Shown piece by piece: positions 32,892 through 40,353 of a stretch of DNA of 51,455 bases. A program made the position numbers and the translations under genes. Numbering within the stretch: the first letter of the stretch is position 1; each line of letters starts with the position of its first letter. Under the pieces are notes generated by a model. That model did not search any database, was not told the DNA's origin, and saw nothing but the letters and a program-made list of their open reading frames with translations. Origin of the DNA: Streptomyces panaciradicis (lineage in GTDB: Bacteria; Actinomycetota; Actinomycetes; Streptomycetales; Streptomycetaceae); the NCBI RefSeq assembly GCF_023516615.1, contig NZ_JAMGBF010000032.1, positions 1-51,455 on the forward strand. The letters run 5' to 3'.

Positions 32892-32908
32892 CGCACACGG
32901 TGTGTGAA
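32892..32908. promoter_or_regulatory. Degenerate copy of the 17-bp dyad (CGCACAC-GGT-GTGTGAA)
   Basis: CACAC-GGT-GTGTG is a perfect inverted repeat, and with flanks it matches the palindrome at 30474-30490 in 5 of 7 left-arm and 7 of 7 right-arm positions, with the same 3-bp centre spacing. It lies about 110 bp upstream of the small anchored protein gene (minus strand). Confidence 0.45.
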
Positions 32909-32913
32909 CGGCG

Positions 32914-32945
32914 CGGGCCCGGTACTCCGCGGAGTGCCGGGCCCG
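32914..32945 (-). terminator. Long hairpin, probable terminator of the hydroxyacyl-CoA dehydrogenase gene
   Basis: The arms 32914-32928 (CGGGCCCGGTACTCC) and 32931-32945 (GGAGTGCCGGGCCCG) are complementary over 15 bp with a single T-G position. The hairpin lies 62 bp beyond the stop of the minus-strand dehydrogenase gene. It also separates that gene from the small anchored protein. Confidence 0.75.
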
Positions 32946-33007
32946 TGACCGTCGCACTGTGTCACCGGCACCCTGGAAGGGGCACTGTGCACACAGGCGG
33001 GCGGCCG

Positions 33008-33868
33008 TCAGTCGTAGGTGTAGAAGCCCGAGCCGGTCTTCCGGCCGAGCCGGCCGGCGTCGACCATGCGCTGGAGCAGCGGGGGAGCGGCGTAGAGCGG
33101 CTCCTTGTACTCCTCGTACATCGAGCTCGCGATGGAGGCGATGGTGTCCAGGCCGATCAGGTCGGACAGCTTCAGCGGGCCCATCGGGTGGGCGCAGCCC
33201 ATCTCCATGCCGTTGTCGATGTCGTCGCGGCCCGCTATGCCCGACTCGAACATGCGGATCGCGGAGAGCAGGTAGGGCACCAGCAGCGCGTTGACGACGA
33301 AGCCGGAGCGGTCCTGGGCGCGGATCGCGTGCTTGCCGAGCACCTTCTCGGCGAAGACCTGGGCGCGGCTGAGGGTGCCCTCGGAGGTGGTGAGCGCCGG
33401 GATCAGCTCGACCAGCTTCTGCACCGGGGCCGGGTTGAAGAAGTGGATGCCGACGATGTGGTCCGGGCGCGAGGTGGCGACCGCGAGCTTCACCAGCGGG
33501 ATGGAGGAGGTGTTGGAGGCCAGGATGGCGTCCGGCCGGGTCACCACCTGGTCGAGCACCTGGAAGATCTCGGTCTTGACCTGCTCGTTCTCGACGACGG
33601 CCTCGATCACCAGGTCACGGTCGGCGAACTCGCCGAGGTCCGTGGTGAAGCTCAGCCGCGCCTGGGTCGCGTCCCGCTCCTCCTCGCTGATCTTGCCGCG
33701 CTCGGCCGCCTTGCCCAGGGAGTTGAACAGCCGGGTCCGGCCGATCTCCAGGGCCTCGCCGGTGGTCTCGGCGACCTTCACGTCCAGGCCGGACCGGGCG
33801 CACACCTCGGCGATGCCCGCTCCCATCTGGCCGCAGCCGACCACTCCGACGCGCTCGATGTCGGTCAC
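33008..33868 (-). CDS. 3-hydroxybutyryl-CoA / 3-hydroxyacyl-CoA dehydrogenase
   Basis: The 286-residue enzyme has the NAD-binding GVVGCGQMGAGIAEV, the active-site His in GIHFFNPAPVQKLVELI, and the C-terminal GPLKLSDLIGLDTI with GRKTGSGFYTYD. Length and motifs match Hbd/FadB2-type single-domain dehydrogenases, which interconvert acetoacetyl-CoA and 3-hydroxybutyryl-CoA in fatty-acid or storage-polymer metabolism. The GTG start at 33868 has GAAGGGGACG in front. Upstream, two CGATCGTT direct repeats 11 bp apart could be an operator. No beta-oxidation partner is adjacent. Confidence 0.93.
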   Translation of the reverse strand: MTDIERVGVVGCGQMGAGIAEVCARSGLDVKVAETTGEALEIGRTRLFNSLGKAAERGKISEEERDATQARLSFTTDLGEFADRDLVIEAVVENEQVKTEIFQVLDQVVTRPDAILASNTSSIPLVKLAVATSRPDHIVGIHFFNPAPVQKLVELIPALTTSEGTLSRAQVFAEKVLGKHAIRAQDRSGFVVNALLVPYLLSAIRMFESGIAGRDDIDNGMEMGCAHPMGPLKLSDLIGLDTIASIASSMYEEYKEPLYAAPPLLQRMVDAGRLGRKTGSGFYTYD

Positions 33869-33949
33869 ATCGTCCCCTTCGCTGATCTACGAATCGGGCA
33901 GGTTACCCGCTGGTTCGGCGCCTGCTCCAAACCTGCACGTTACCTCCGG

Positions 33950-33968
33950 CGATCGTTGATCGATCGTT
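33950..33968. promoter_or_regulatory. Direct repeat CGATCGTT-GAT-CGATCGTT
   Basis: CGATCGTT at 33950-33957 and 33961-33968, with an 11-bp period (one helical turn), in the divergent interval between the hydroxyacyl-CoA dehydrogenase and the GHL10-type gene, 82 bp upstream of the former. A candidate regulator site; no regulator gene is nearby. Confidence 0.4.
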
Positions 33969-34055
33969 CGGGTACCGCGTGGCAGGCTGACGCCGGAGGG
34001 TGCCCGGGTCGACAATCGCGCCGGGACTCGCTCATCGGCACACGGAGGTCGGGGA

Positions 34056-35315
34056 ATGCTGCACCGGAGGTCCGGTCTGTCACGGCGGGTGTTCGCGGTG
34101 ACCGCCCTGTCGGCTCTCGCCGCGGGCGGCGGTGCCGTGGCGGCGGGTGCGGCGACGGCAGGCGGCGAGCCGAGGCGCCGGCGGGCCGCGCGCGAGATGC
34201 GGGGCGTGTGGGTGGCGACCGTGACCAACCGCGACTGGCCCTCGAAGCCGGGACTGACGGCCGACCGGCAGCGCGCCGAACTCATCGCGATCCTCGACCG
34301 CGCCGTGGAGGACCGCCTCAACACCGTGATCTTCCAGGTGCGCCCGACGGCCGACGCGCTGTGGCCCTCGCCGTACGAGCCCTGGTCGCAGGTGCTCACC
34401 GGCACCCAGGGCGGCGACCCGGGCTGGGACCCGCTGGGCACGGCCGTCGAGCAGGCCCACGCCCGCGGCCTGGACCTGCACGCCTGGTTCAACCCGTACC
34501 GCATCGCCAACCACACCGATCCGGCCAGGCTCGTCGCCACGCACCCCGCGCGCGTGCACCCGGACTGGGTGGTGACGTACGGCGGGAAGATGTACTACAA
34601 CCCCGGCCTGCCCGAGGTCCGCGCCTTCGTGGAGAAGGCGATCCTCGACGCGGTGCGCAAGTACCCCCTCGACGCCGTCCACTTCGACGACTACTTCTAC
34701 CCGTACCCGGTGGCCGGCCAGACCTTCGACGACGACGCGGCCTACGACCGCTACGGCGGCGGCTTCGCGAGCCGCGCCGACTGGCGCCGGGACAACATCG
34801 ACAAGCTGGTGCGCGAGACGGCGGCCGGCATCAAGCGGATCCGCCCGGCCGCGCAGTTCGGCATCAGCCCGTTCGGCGTGTGGCGCAACGCGGCCACCGA
34901 CTCCCGTGGTTCGGACACCAGGGCCGGTGTGCAGACGTACGACGACCTGTGCGCGGACACCCGCAAGTGGGTGCGCAAGAACTGGATCGACTACATCTGC
35001 CCGCAGATCTACTGGAACATCGGCTTCGCCGCCGCCGACTACGCGAAGCTGCTGCCCTGGTGGGCGGAGGTGGCGAAGGGCACCGCGACCAGGCTTTACA
35101 TCGGTGAGGCCCTGTACAAGGCCGGCGACCCGGCACAGTCCGCGGCCTGGCAGGACCCCGCCGAGCTGTCCCGGCACCTCACTCTGGGCGCGGACCACCC
35201 GGAGGTGCGCGGGCACATGTACTTCGCCGCCAGGGACGTGGCGGCGGACCCGATCGGCGCGATGGCGAGGGTGGTCGCCGACCACTACCAGCGGCCGGCG
35301 AGGCCCCCGCGCTGA
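34056..35315 (+). CDS. Secreted glycoside-hydrolase-like protein (GHL10/YngK type)
   Basis: The 419-residue protein begins with a likely Tat signal: SRRVF at residues 9-13, a hydrophobic stretch with Ala-rich end, then a mature domain starting REMRGVWVATVTNRDWPSKPGL. The (beta/alpha)8 features of GHL10 proteins follow (NTVIFQVRPTADALWPSPYEPWS, LHAWFNPYRIANH, YYNPGLPEVRAFV, DAVHFDDYFYPYPV, WIDYICPQIYW). Acidic residues in HFDDYFYP are candidates for catalysis. The substrate is presumably a polysaccharide, possibly of the cell envelope; the family is poorly characterised. It converges with the DUF1918 gene with 1 bp between stops. No Shine-Dalgarno better than GGAGGTCGGGG is seen. Confidence 0.85.
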   Translation: MLHRRSGLSRRVFAVTALSALAAGGGAVAAGAATAGGEPRRRRAAREMRGVWVATVTNRDWPSKPGLTADRQRAELIAILDRAVEDRLNTVIFQVRPTADALWPSPYEPWSQVLTGTQGGDPGWDPLGTAVEQAHARGLDLHAWFNPYRIANHTDPARLVATHPARVHPDWVVTYGGKMYYNPGLPEVRAFVEKAILDAVRKYPLDAVHFDDYFYPYPVAGQTFDDDAAYDRYGGGFASRADWRRDNIDKLVRETAAGIKRIRPAAQFGISPFGVWRNAATDSRGSDTRAGVQTYDDLCADTRKWVRKNWIDYICPQIYWNIGFAAADYAKLLPWWAEVAKGTATRLYIGEALYKAGDPAQSAAWQDPAELSRHLTLGADHPEVRGHMYFAARDVAADPIGAMARVVADHYQRPARPPR

Positions 35316-35316
35316 C

Positions 35317-35511
35317 TCACGCCTGTGTTTCCCTGTGTCGGATCTCGGTGTCGGGGCCCGGTGAGCAGATGCCCGTGTGCCCGTCCTCGAAGCGGACGCG
35401 GTACGGAGGGTTGCCCTCCTGGCCCATGACTTCGACGATCTCGCCGACCTTGTCCTGTTGGCCTACCACCCTGCCGTGCTGGACAAGCTGGTCGCCCACG
35501 GTTGCACGCAT
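35317..35511 (-). CDS. DUF1918 domain-containing small protein
   Basis: The 64-residue protein MRATVGDQLVQHGRVVGQQD, then VGEIVEVMGQEGNPPYRVRFEDGHTGICSPGPDTEI, is a complete DUF1918, a small beta-rich fold common in actinobacteria with unknown role. ATG 35511 has GAGGAGG upstream. The longer open frame to 35991 has no support. Confidence 0.88.
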   Translation of the reverse strand: MRATVGDQLVQHGRVVGQQDKVGEIVEVMGQEGNPPYRVRFEDGHTGICSPGPDTEIRHRETQA

Positions 35512-35603
35512 CTTCGGTGCCTCCTCAGCAAGTGGGGGAGAAGCGGTCCGTGGCCCTGAGTCTACGGCGCCGAACGGCGGTGGGAAGCGGGCCGTTGGAC
35601 CCC

Positions 35604-36539
35604 TCAGCCCCGGGCCCGCTGGGTCACCGCGATGCACACCAGCACCGCCGCGGCCGTCAGCGGGGCGGCCACCGTCAGGTGCTCGCCGAGCAGCAGCACC
35701 GACCACACCAGTGTGAGCAGGGGCTGGGCCAGCTGCAACTGGCTGGCCTTCGGGATGCCGATGGCCGCCATGCCGCGGTACCAGACGACCAGGCCGAGGA
35801 ACTGCGAGCCCGCCGCCACCCACAGCAGCCCCGCCACGGCGTGCCCGGTCAGGCGCACGGGTTCGTACGACAGCGCGAGCGCCGCGGCCGGCACGGACAG
35901 CGGCAGGCACAGCACCAGCGCCCAGCCGATGACCTGCCAGCCCGGCATCACCCGCGCCAGCCGGCCGCCCTCGGTGTAGCCGGCCGCGCACACCAGCAGC
36001 GCCGCGAACAGGTACAGGTCGGCGGCCGTCAGCGCCCCGCCGCTCTGCTGCACGGTGAACGCGACGACCGCGGCCGCACCCGCGAGGGCCGCCCCCCAGA
36101 ACGTGCGCGAGGGGCGGTGGCCCATGCGCAGGGCCGACAGCAGCGCGGTCGTCAGCGGCAGCAGGCCCACCACGACCGCGGCGTGCGCGGTGGTCGAGGT
36201 GCGCAGGGCCAGCGTCGTCAGCAGCGGGAAGCCGAGGACGACACCGGCGGCGACGACCGCGAGGCCCGCCCAGTGCCGGCGGTGCGGTACCGGCACCCGC
36301 AGTGCCAGCAGACAGCCCCCGGCGATGACCGCGGCGAGCACGCTGCGCACGGCGACCAGCGACCAGGGCCCGAAACCCTCCAGCCCCCAGGCGGTGGCGG
36401 GGAAGGTGAGGGAGAAGGCGGTGACACCGAGCGCGGCCTGCAGGGTGCCGGAGCGCCGGTCCGCCGGGGCCGCCGGATCGGCGGTGCGGGCGCTGACCGC
36501 TATCGTGGTCGCCGTAGTAGCGCTACTCTGTGCTCTCAT
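35604..36539 (-). CDS. EamA/DMT family transporter
   Basis: A 311-residue membrane protein with about ten helices in two EamA repeats (LGVTAFSLTFPATAWGLEGFGP and AALLVCAAGYTEGGRLAR opening each half; the last half ends with LAQPLLTLVWSVLLLGEHL). DMT proteins export amino acids, nucleosides or drugs. Its ATG (36537-36539 on the minus strand) shares bases with the ATG of the MocR regulator on the other strand, so the regulator very likely controls it. The first 27 residues are hydrophilic, so a start further in is possible. Confidence 0.88.
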   Translation of the reverse strand: MRAQSSATTATTIAVSARTADPAAPADRRSGTLQAALGVTAFSLTFPATAWGLEGFGPWSLVAVRSVLAAVIAGGCLLALRVPVPHRRHWAGLAVVAAGVVLGFPLLTTLALRTSTTAHAAVVVGLLPLTTALLSALRMGHRPSRTFWGAALAGAAAVVAFTVQQSGGALTAADLYLFAALLVCAAGYTEGGRLARVMPGWQVIGWALVLCLPLSVPAAALALSYEPVRLTGHAVAGLLWVAAGSQFLGLVVWYRGMAAIGIPKASQLQLAQPLLTLVWSVLLLGEHLTVAAPLTAAAVLVCIAVTQRARG

Positions 36540-36551
36540 GCAACAGCGTAG
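36517..36551. promoter_or_regulatory. Overlapping divergent promoters at the EamA/MocR border
   Basis: The start codons of the two genes overlap as CATG (36537-36540). On the plus strand TACTCT (36524-36529) lies 8 bp before the MocR ATG; on the minus strand TACGCT lies 5 bp before the EamA ATG. A perfect 10-bp palindrome GTAGCGCTAC spans 36517-36526. Both mRNAs would be leaderless, and each promoter lies within the other gene's first codons. The -35 regions are weak. Confidence 0.45.
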
Positions 36552-37974
36552 CAGTGTGGGTGAACTGGCGGAACAGCTGAAACAAGAGCTGAACCGCTAC
36601 TCACCTGGTGGAAAGCTGCCGTCGAGTCGGGTCCTGGTCGAGCGGTTCCGGGTCAGCCCGGTGACCGTCTCGCGCGCCCTGGCCCAGCTGGCCGCCGAGG
36701 GCCTGGTGGTGACCCGGCCGGGTGCGGGCGCCTTCCGGGCCGCGCCGCGCGCCGCGGCAGCGCCCGTCGGCGACACCTCCTGGCAGGAGGTCGCGCTGAG
36801 CGCCGACGGCGCCGGCGACCTCGTCCCGCGCACGGTCGACGCCTCCGGCGTGGTCGTCTCGCTCGCCGCCCCGCCGCCCGGCGTCATCGAGTTCAACGGC
36901 GGCTATCTGCACCCCTCGCTGCAGCCGGAGCGGGCGATGGCGGCCGCCCTGTCCCGGGCCGGCCGCCGCCCCGGCGCCTGGGGGCGGCCCCCGATGGAGG
37001 GGCTGGAGGAACTGCGGGAGTGGTTCGCGCGCAGCATCGGCGGCGGGGTCACCGCGGCCGGGGTGCAGATCACCGCCGGCGGCCAGTCCGCGCTGACCAC
37101 CGCCCTGCGCGCACTCGCCCCGCCGGGCGCGCCGGTGCTCGTCGAATCGCCCACCTATCCCGGCATGCTGGCGATCGCGCGGGCGGCGGGCCTGCGTCCC
37201 GTCCCGGTCCCGGTGGACGCCGACGGCGTCCGGCCGTCGCTGCTCGCCGACGCCTTCCGGGCCACCGGAGCCCGCGTCTTCGTCTGCCAGCCCCTGTTCC
37301 AGAACCCGACCGGCGCCGTGCTCGCCCCCGAGCGGCGCGGGGAGGTGCTGCGCATCGCCCGTGCGGCGGGCGCCTTCGTCGTCGAGGACGACTTCGTACG
37401 GCGGCTCGTGCACGAGGACGCCGGGCCGCTGCCCAGCCCGCTCGCCGCCGACGACCCCGACGGAGTCGTCGTCCACGTCTGCTCGCTGACCAAGGTGACC
37501 TCGCCGAGCTTCCGGCTGTGCGCCCTGGCCGCCCACGGCCCGGTCCTGGAACGGCTGCGCGCCATCCAGGTCGTGGACACCTTCTTCGTCCCCCGCCCGT
37601 TGCAGGAGGCGGCCCTCGAACTCGTCGGCTCACCGGCCTGGCCCCGCCATCTGCGCGCGGTCTCGGCGGAGTTGCGGGCACGCCGCGACACCATGACGGC
37701 GGCCCTGCGCCGGGAGCTGCCCGAACTCGCCCTGCCGCACGTCCCGTCCGGCGGCTACCACCTCTGGCTCCGCCTCCCCGACGGAACCGACGAGGCCGCC
37801 CTCGCCTCCGCCGCCCTGCGCGCGGGCGTCGCCCTCACTCCCGGCCGTCCCTACTTCAGCGCCGAACCCCCGGCCGCCCACGTGCGGTTGAGCTTCGCGG
37901 CGGTGGCCGGCGCGGGCGAGATCACGGAAGGGGTGCGCCGGCTGCGCACCGCATGCGAGGAGGTGCTGGGATAA
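36538..37974 (+). CDS. MocR-type PLP-dependent transcriptional regulator (GntR winged helix + aminotransferase-like domain)
   Basis: The 478-residue protein has a GntR helix-turn-helix at about 5-70 (LAEQLKQELNRYSPGGKLPSSRVLVERFRVSPVTVSRAL). A fold-type I aminotransferase domain follows (ITAGGQSALTTALRALAPPGAPVLVESPTYPG, PLFQNPTGAVLAPERR, VVEDDFVRRLVHED), with the candidate PLP lysine in VCSLTKVTSPSFRLCAL. MocR regulators sense an amine or vitamin B6 through PLP and control a neighbouring gene. The divergent EamA exporter with an overlapping start is the clear candidate. ATG 36538 is chosen because the GntR domain begins directly after it. Confidence 0.9.
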   Translation: MQQRSSVGELAEQLKQELNRYSPGGKLPSSRVLVERFRVSPVTVSRALAQLAAEGLVVTRPGAGAFRAAPRAAAAPVGDTSWQEVALSADGAGDLVPRTVDASGVVVSLAAPPPGVIEFNGGYLHPSLQPERAMAAALSRAGRRPGAWGRPPMEGLEELREWFARSIGGGVTAAGVQITAGGQSALTTALRALAPPGAPVLVESPTYPGMLAIARAAGLRPVPVPVDADGVRPSLLADAFRATGARVFVCQPLFQNPTGAVLAPERRGEVLRIARAAGAFVVEDDFVRRLVHEDAGPLPSPLAADDPDGVVVHVCSLTKVTSPSFRLCALAAHGPVLERLRAIQVVDTFFVPRPLQEAALELVGSPAWPRHLRAVSAELRARRDTMTAALRRELPELALPHVPSGGYHLWLRLPDGTDEAALASAALRAGVALTPGRPYFSAEPPAAHVRLSFAAVAGAGEITEGVRRLRTACEEVLG

Positions 37975-38015
37975 CCGCTCGACGGCGGTGACCGGGGCCT
38001 GCGAGCATCCCCGCC

Positions 38016-38459
38016 ATGACCGACAGCGACACCCCGGGCCTGCCCGAAGGCTACGAGCTCTCCACCGACCCCGGCCGCCTCGACACCGACCGCGTGCACC
38101 GCTGGCTGTCCACCGACGCGTACTGGGCGCTCGGGCGGTCGCGGGAGAAGCAGGAGCGCGCGATCGAGGGATCGCTCAACTTCGGGGTGTACGAGAGGGT
38201 TTCCGGAGATCAGGTGGCGTATGCCCGGGTCGTCACCGATCGCGCCACCTTCGCCTGGCTGTGCGACGTCTACGTCGATCCGTCCGCGCGCGGCAAGGGC
38301 GTCGGCACGGCGATGGTGACGGCCGTACGGGAGCACCTGCGGCCCTTCGGGCTGCGGCGCGTCCTGCTCGCCACGTTCGACGCGCACGGCGTCTACGAGA
38401 AGGCCGGCTTCACCGGGCTGGAGCGGCCCGAGATCTGGATGGCGCTCGAGTTCGGCTGA
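38016..38459 (+). CDS. GNAT family N-acetyltransferase
   Basis: A 147-residue single-domain GNAT. The acetyl-CoA pyrophosphate loop is VYVDPSARGKGVGTAMV, with the preceding beta-4 strand ATFAWLCDVYV and the C-terminal LLATFDAHGVYEKAGFTGLE. It begins PEGYELSTDPGRLDTDRVHRWLSTDAYWALGRSREKQERAIEGSL, a lead typical of a common actinobacterial and proteobacterial subgroup of unknown substrate. It follows the MocR gene by 41 bp on the same strand and may be co-transcribed. Confidence 0.88.
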   Translation: MTDSDTPGLPEGYELSTDPGRLDTDRVHRWLSTDAYWALGRSREKQERAIEGSLNFGVYERVSGDQVAYARVVTDRATFAWLCDVYVDPSARGKGVGTAMVTAVREHLRPFGLRRVLLATFDAHGVYEKAGFTGLERPEIWMALEFG

Positions 38460-38576
38460 GCCGCTTCGGGTGACTTGTCCGCCAAATCCTGACCCACGGG
38501 TAAGGTTTCGGCCACCCTCGGTCACTCGTGAGCGGCATCCCTTGACCAGCAATACTTCACGATTCACCATCACCGC

Positions 38577-39155
38577 ATGCAACTCAGGGTCACATTCCTC
38601 GCCGCCGCTCGCAGCGCCCCGCTGCTCGCCGAGCGCTTCGAGGACGACCGTCCGCTGGACCAGGCCGGCTGGGAGGAGGTGCAGCGCGTCGCGCACGAGC
38701 TGATCCCGCTCGCGGCGGCCGAGCTGCGCTACTGCTCACCCACGCCGCGCAGCCGGGCCACGGGCGACGCCCTCGGTTACGCACCGCTGGTGCAGCTCGC
38801 CCTTCGCGACTGCGACATGGGCCGCTGGCGCGGGCTCACTCTGGGCGAGGCGATGGCCCGGGAGCCGCAGGCGGTGGACGCCTGGCTCGCCGACCCGCGC
38901 TCCGCCCCGCACGGCGGGGAGTCGCTGCTGACCTTCATCGGCCGGGTCGGCGGCTGGCTCGACACCCGGCCCGTCGAGGACGGCGGCCGGATCGTCGCCG
39001 TCGCCGAGCCCTCCGTCGTCCGCGCCGCCCTCGTCTACGCCCTCAAGGCCCCGCCGTCGACGTACTGGAACCTCGACGTGCGCCCCCTGTCGACGACCAC
39101 CGTCACCGGCAGCGCGGGCCGCTGGAACCTCCGCTTCGACGCGGTGCCCGCCTAG
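38577..39155 (+). CDS. Histidine phosphatase-fold protein lacking both catalytic histidines
   Basis: This 192-residue protein follows the histidine phosphatase fold along its length: an N-terminal strand, CSPTPRSRATGDALGY (the ...SPLxRAxxTA segment), then WRGLTLGEAMAREP and GESLLTFIGRVGGWLDT. The N-terminal RHG position, however, reads FLAAARSAPLL with no histidine. The second histidine position (normally VSHGGxIR) reads VAEPSVVRAAL. It should therefore not form the phosphohistidine intermediate and is probably a pseudo-enzyme or has another chemistry. No clear Shine-Dalgarno precedes the ATG. Its TAG stop lies in the left end of the inverted-repeat element. Sequencing or annotation error is unlikely, because both sites are changed and the frame is intact. 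Confidence 0.75.
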   Translation: MQLRVTFLAAARSAPLLAERFEDDRPLDQAGWEEVQRVAHELIPLAAAELRYCSPTPRSRATGDALGYAPLVQLALRDCDMGRWRGLTLGEAMAREPQAVDAWLADPRSAPHGGESLLTFIGRVGGWLDTRPVEDGGRIVAVAEPSVVRAALVYALKAPPSTYWNLDVRPLSTTTVTGSAGRWNLRFDAVPA

Positions 39156-39395
39156 GGCCTGCCGTTTGGATCAGGTCGGCGTCGCGGGGTCTGGTGCGCA
39201 CTCCCCCAGAGGGGGGACCCCCAGCTGCGTTGTCGTCACTCGCCGATTCCCCCGCTCTCGGCTTCGCTCGAGCGGGGGGACCCCCATCGCATCGACTCCC
39301 TCCTCCGCCTTGCAGCTGCACGCACCAGCCCCCGCTCGGGTCAGCCAGGACGCACCGTCCCCTGCAGCCGACCTGATCCAAACGACAGGCCCTAG
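39152..39395. mobile_element. 244-bp element with 29-bp terminal inverted repeats, MITE-like
   Basis: The left end 39152-39180 and right end 39367-39395 are inverted copies with a single mismatch (29 bp; both begin CTAGGGCCTG and continue CGTTTGGATC). Similarity extends further inward more loosely (CTGGTGCG/CACCAG). The interior has C/G-run hairpins (CCCCCAGAGGGGGGACCCCC near 39206; a Cys-less region with the C5GCTC and GAGCG6 arms near 39250-39285) and no coding sequence. Each end starts with CTAG, which could be target duplication of the YTAR kind seen for some IS5-related elements, and the TAG in each CTAG is the stop codon of the flanking convergent gene. Similar intergenic units are common in Streptomyces as far as I know. 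Confidence 0.65.
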
Positions 39396-39877
39396 CGTCC
39401 GTCCGCGCGGAGGTATTCCGTCACCAGGACGAGGTCCTTCGCGGGGCCCCGCACCCGCCACACCGCCCGCCAGCGGTCGGCGTCGCGGACGGTGAACTCG
39501 CCGCGGTAGAGGTCCGCCGAGCAGGGGTGGTCGGCGACATGGCGGCCGGTGGTGAGGTCCAGGTCGTGGAAGGGGCGGCCGTCCGAGAAGCGCACGTCGG
39601 CCGTTCCGGGCGTGGTGCCGGGCAGGAAGCGCAGGGTGCGTTCGGCGGGGCGCGGGACGCCCTGCCAGACGAACGTGCCGGACTCGACGTGCAGGAGCCC
39701 GCCGCCCTCCAGCGGGCCGAACTCGGTCGTCCCCTCGAAGCGCCCCTCGTCGCCGTTCGCGAGATCCCGCACCGTGCGCGTCACGAGCCAGCGCCCGCCG
39801 AGATACGCCAGGACGTCGGGCACGGGCCGGAAGGAGTCCGCCCGCACGCCTTCCTCCCGGTCCGGCGGTGCGTTCAT
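39392..39877 (-). CDS. DUF6314 family protein
   Basis: A 161-residue protein whose core (DVLAYLGGRWLVTRTVRDL, GRFEGTTEFGPLEGGGLLHVESG, RTLRFLPG, ADVRFSDGRPFHDLDL, HPCSADLYRGEF, WRVRGPAKDLVLVTEYLR) matches what I recognise as DUF6314, a calycin/lipocalin-like small domain of unknown function. Its TAG stop is supplied by the right end of the inverted-repeat element, two residues after the end of the conserved core, so the original C-terminus may have been altered slightly. It lies 35 bp downstream of the CMD gene on the same strand. Confidence 0.75.
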   Translation of the reverse strand: MNAPPDREEGVRADSFRPVPDVLAYLGGRWLVTRTVRDLANGDEGRFEGTTEFGPLEGGGLLHVESGTFVWQGVPRPAERTLRFLPGTTPGTADVRFSDGRPFHDLDLTTGRHVADHPCSADLYRGEFTVRDADRWRAVWRVRGPAKDLVLVTEYLRADGR

Positions 39878-39912
39878 GTCCCCGACCCTACGTCGTCCGT
39901 CGGCCGCCGGGA

Positions 39913-40353
39913 TCAGGCGGTGCCGGCCGGAGCCGTGTCTACGGGCTGCTGTCCGAGCGGCAGCAGCCCGCGCTCGGCGAAGACCTTCTTCGCCGCGAAG
40001 GTCGCGTTCAGGGCCTTCGGTATGCCGCAGTACACCGCCGAGTGGGTCAGCGCCTCGATGATCTGCTCGGGCGTGAGGCCCACGTTCAGTGCCGCGTTGA
40101 CGTGCACGTCGAGCTGCGCCTCGCAGCCGCCGAGCGCGGTGAGCATGCCCAGCGTCACCAACTGGCGGTCACGCGGGGCGAGTCCGGGACGGTCGTAGAT
40201 CTCGCCGAAGGCCCAGGCGACGATCTGGTGGCCGAGCTCGGGGTTGACGTCGGCGAGCGAGTCGACGACCCGCTGACCCGCCTCCCCGTCGACCCTCTTC
40301 AGGACCTCCAGGCCGTGGGCGAAACGCTCTTCACGGGTGGTGCTGTCGCTCAT
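39913..40353 (-). CDS. Carboxymuconolactone decarboxylase (CMD) family protein
   Basis: A 146-residue CMD-fold protein: RQLVTLGMLTALGGCEAQLDVHVNAALNVGLTPEQIIEALTHSAVYCGIPKALNATFAAKKVF. The pattern with Glu/Cys/His in GGCEAQLDVH is the family active site, used either for gamma-carboxymuconolactone decarboxylation or, with a CxxC, for peroxidase chemistry. Only a single Cys lies at that site, so decarboxylase-like rather than AhpD-like chemistry is favoured. Its ATG overlaps the stop of the MerR regulator gene by 4 bp, so the two form one operon under the MerR-type promoter. No other protocatechuate-pathway genes are present. Confidence 0.88.
   Translation of the reverse strand: MSDSTTREERFAHGLEVLKRVDGEAGQRVVDSLADVNPELGHQIVAWAFGEIYDRPGLAPRDRQLVTLGMLTALGGCEAQLDVHVNAALNVGLTPEQIIEALTHSAVYCGIPKALNATFAAKKVFAERGLLPLGQQPVDTAPAGTA

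Noticed and set aside
32816..35107. Plus-strand open frame of 763 codons
   Set aside because: It runs antisense to the dehydrogenase and out of frame with the GHL10 gene; the product is Arg/Gly/Asp-rich and without domains.
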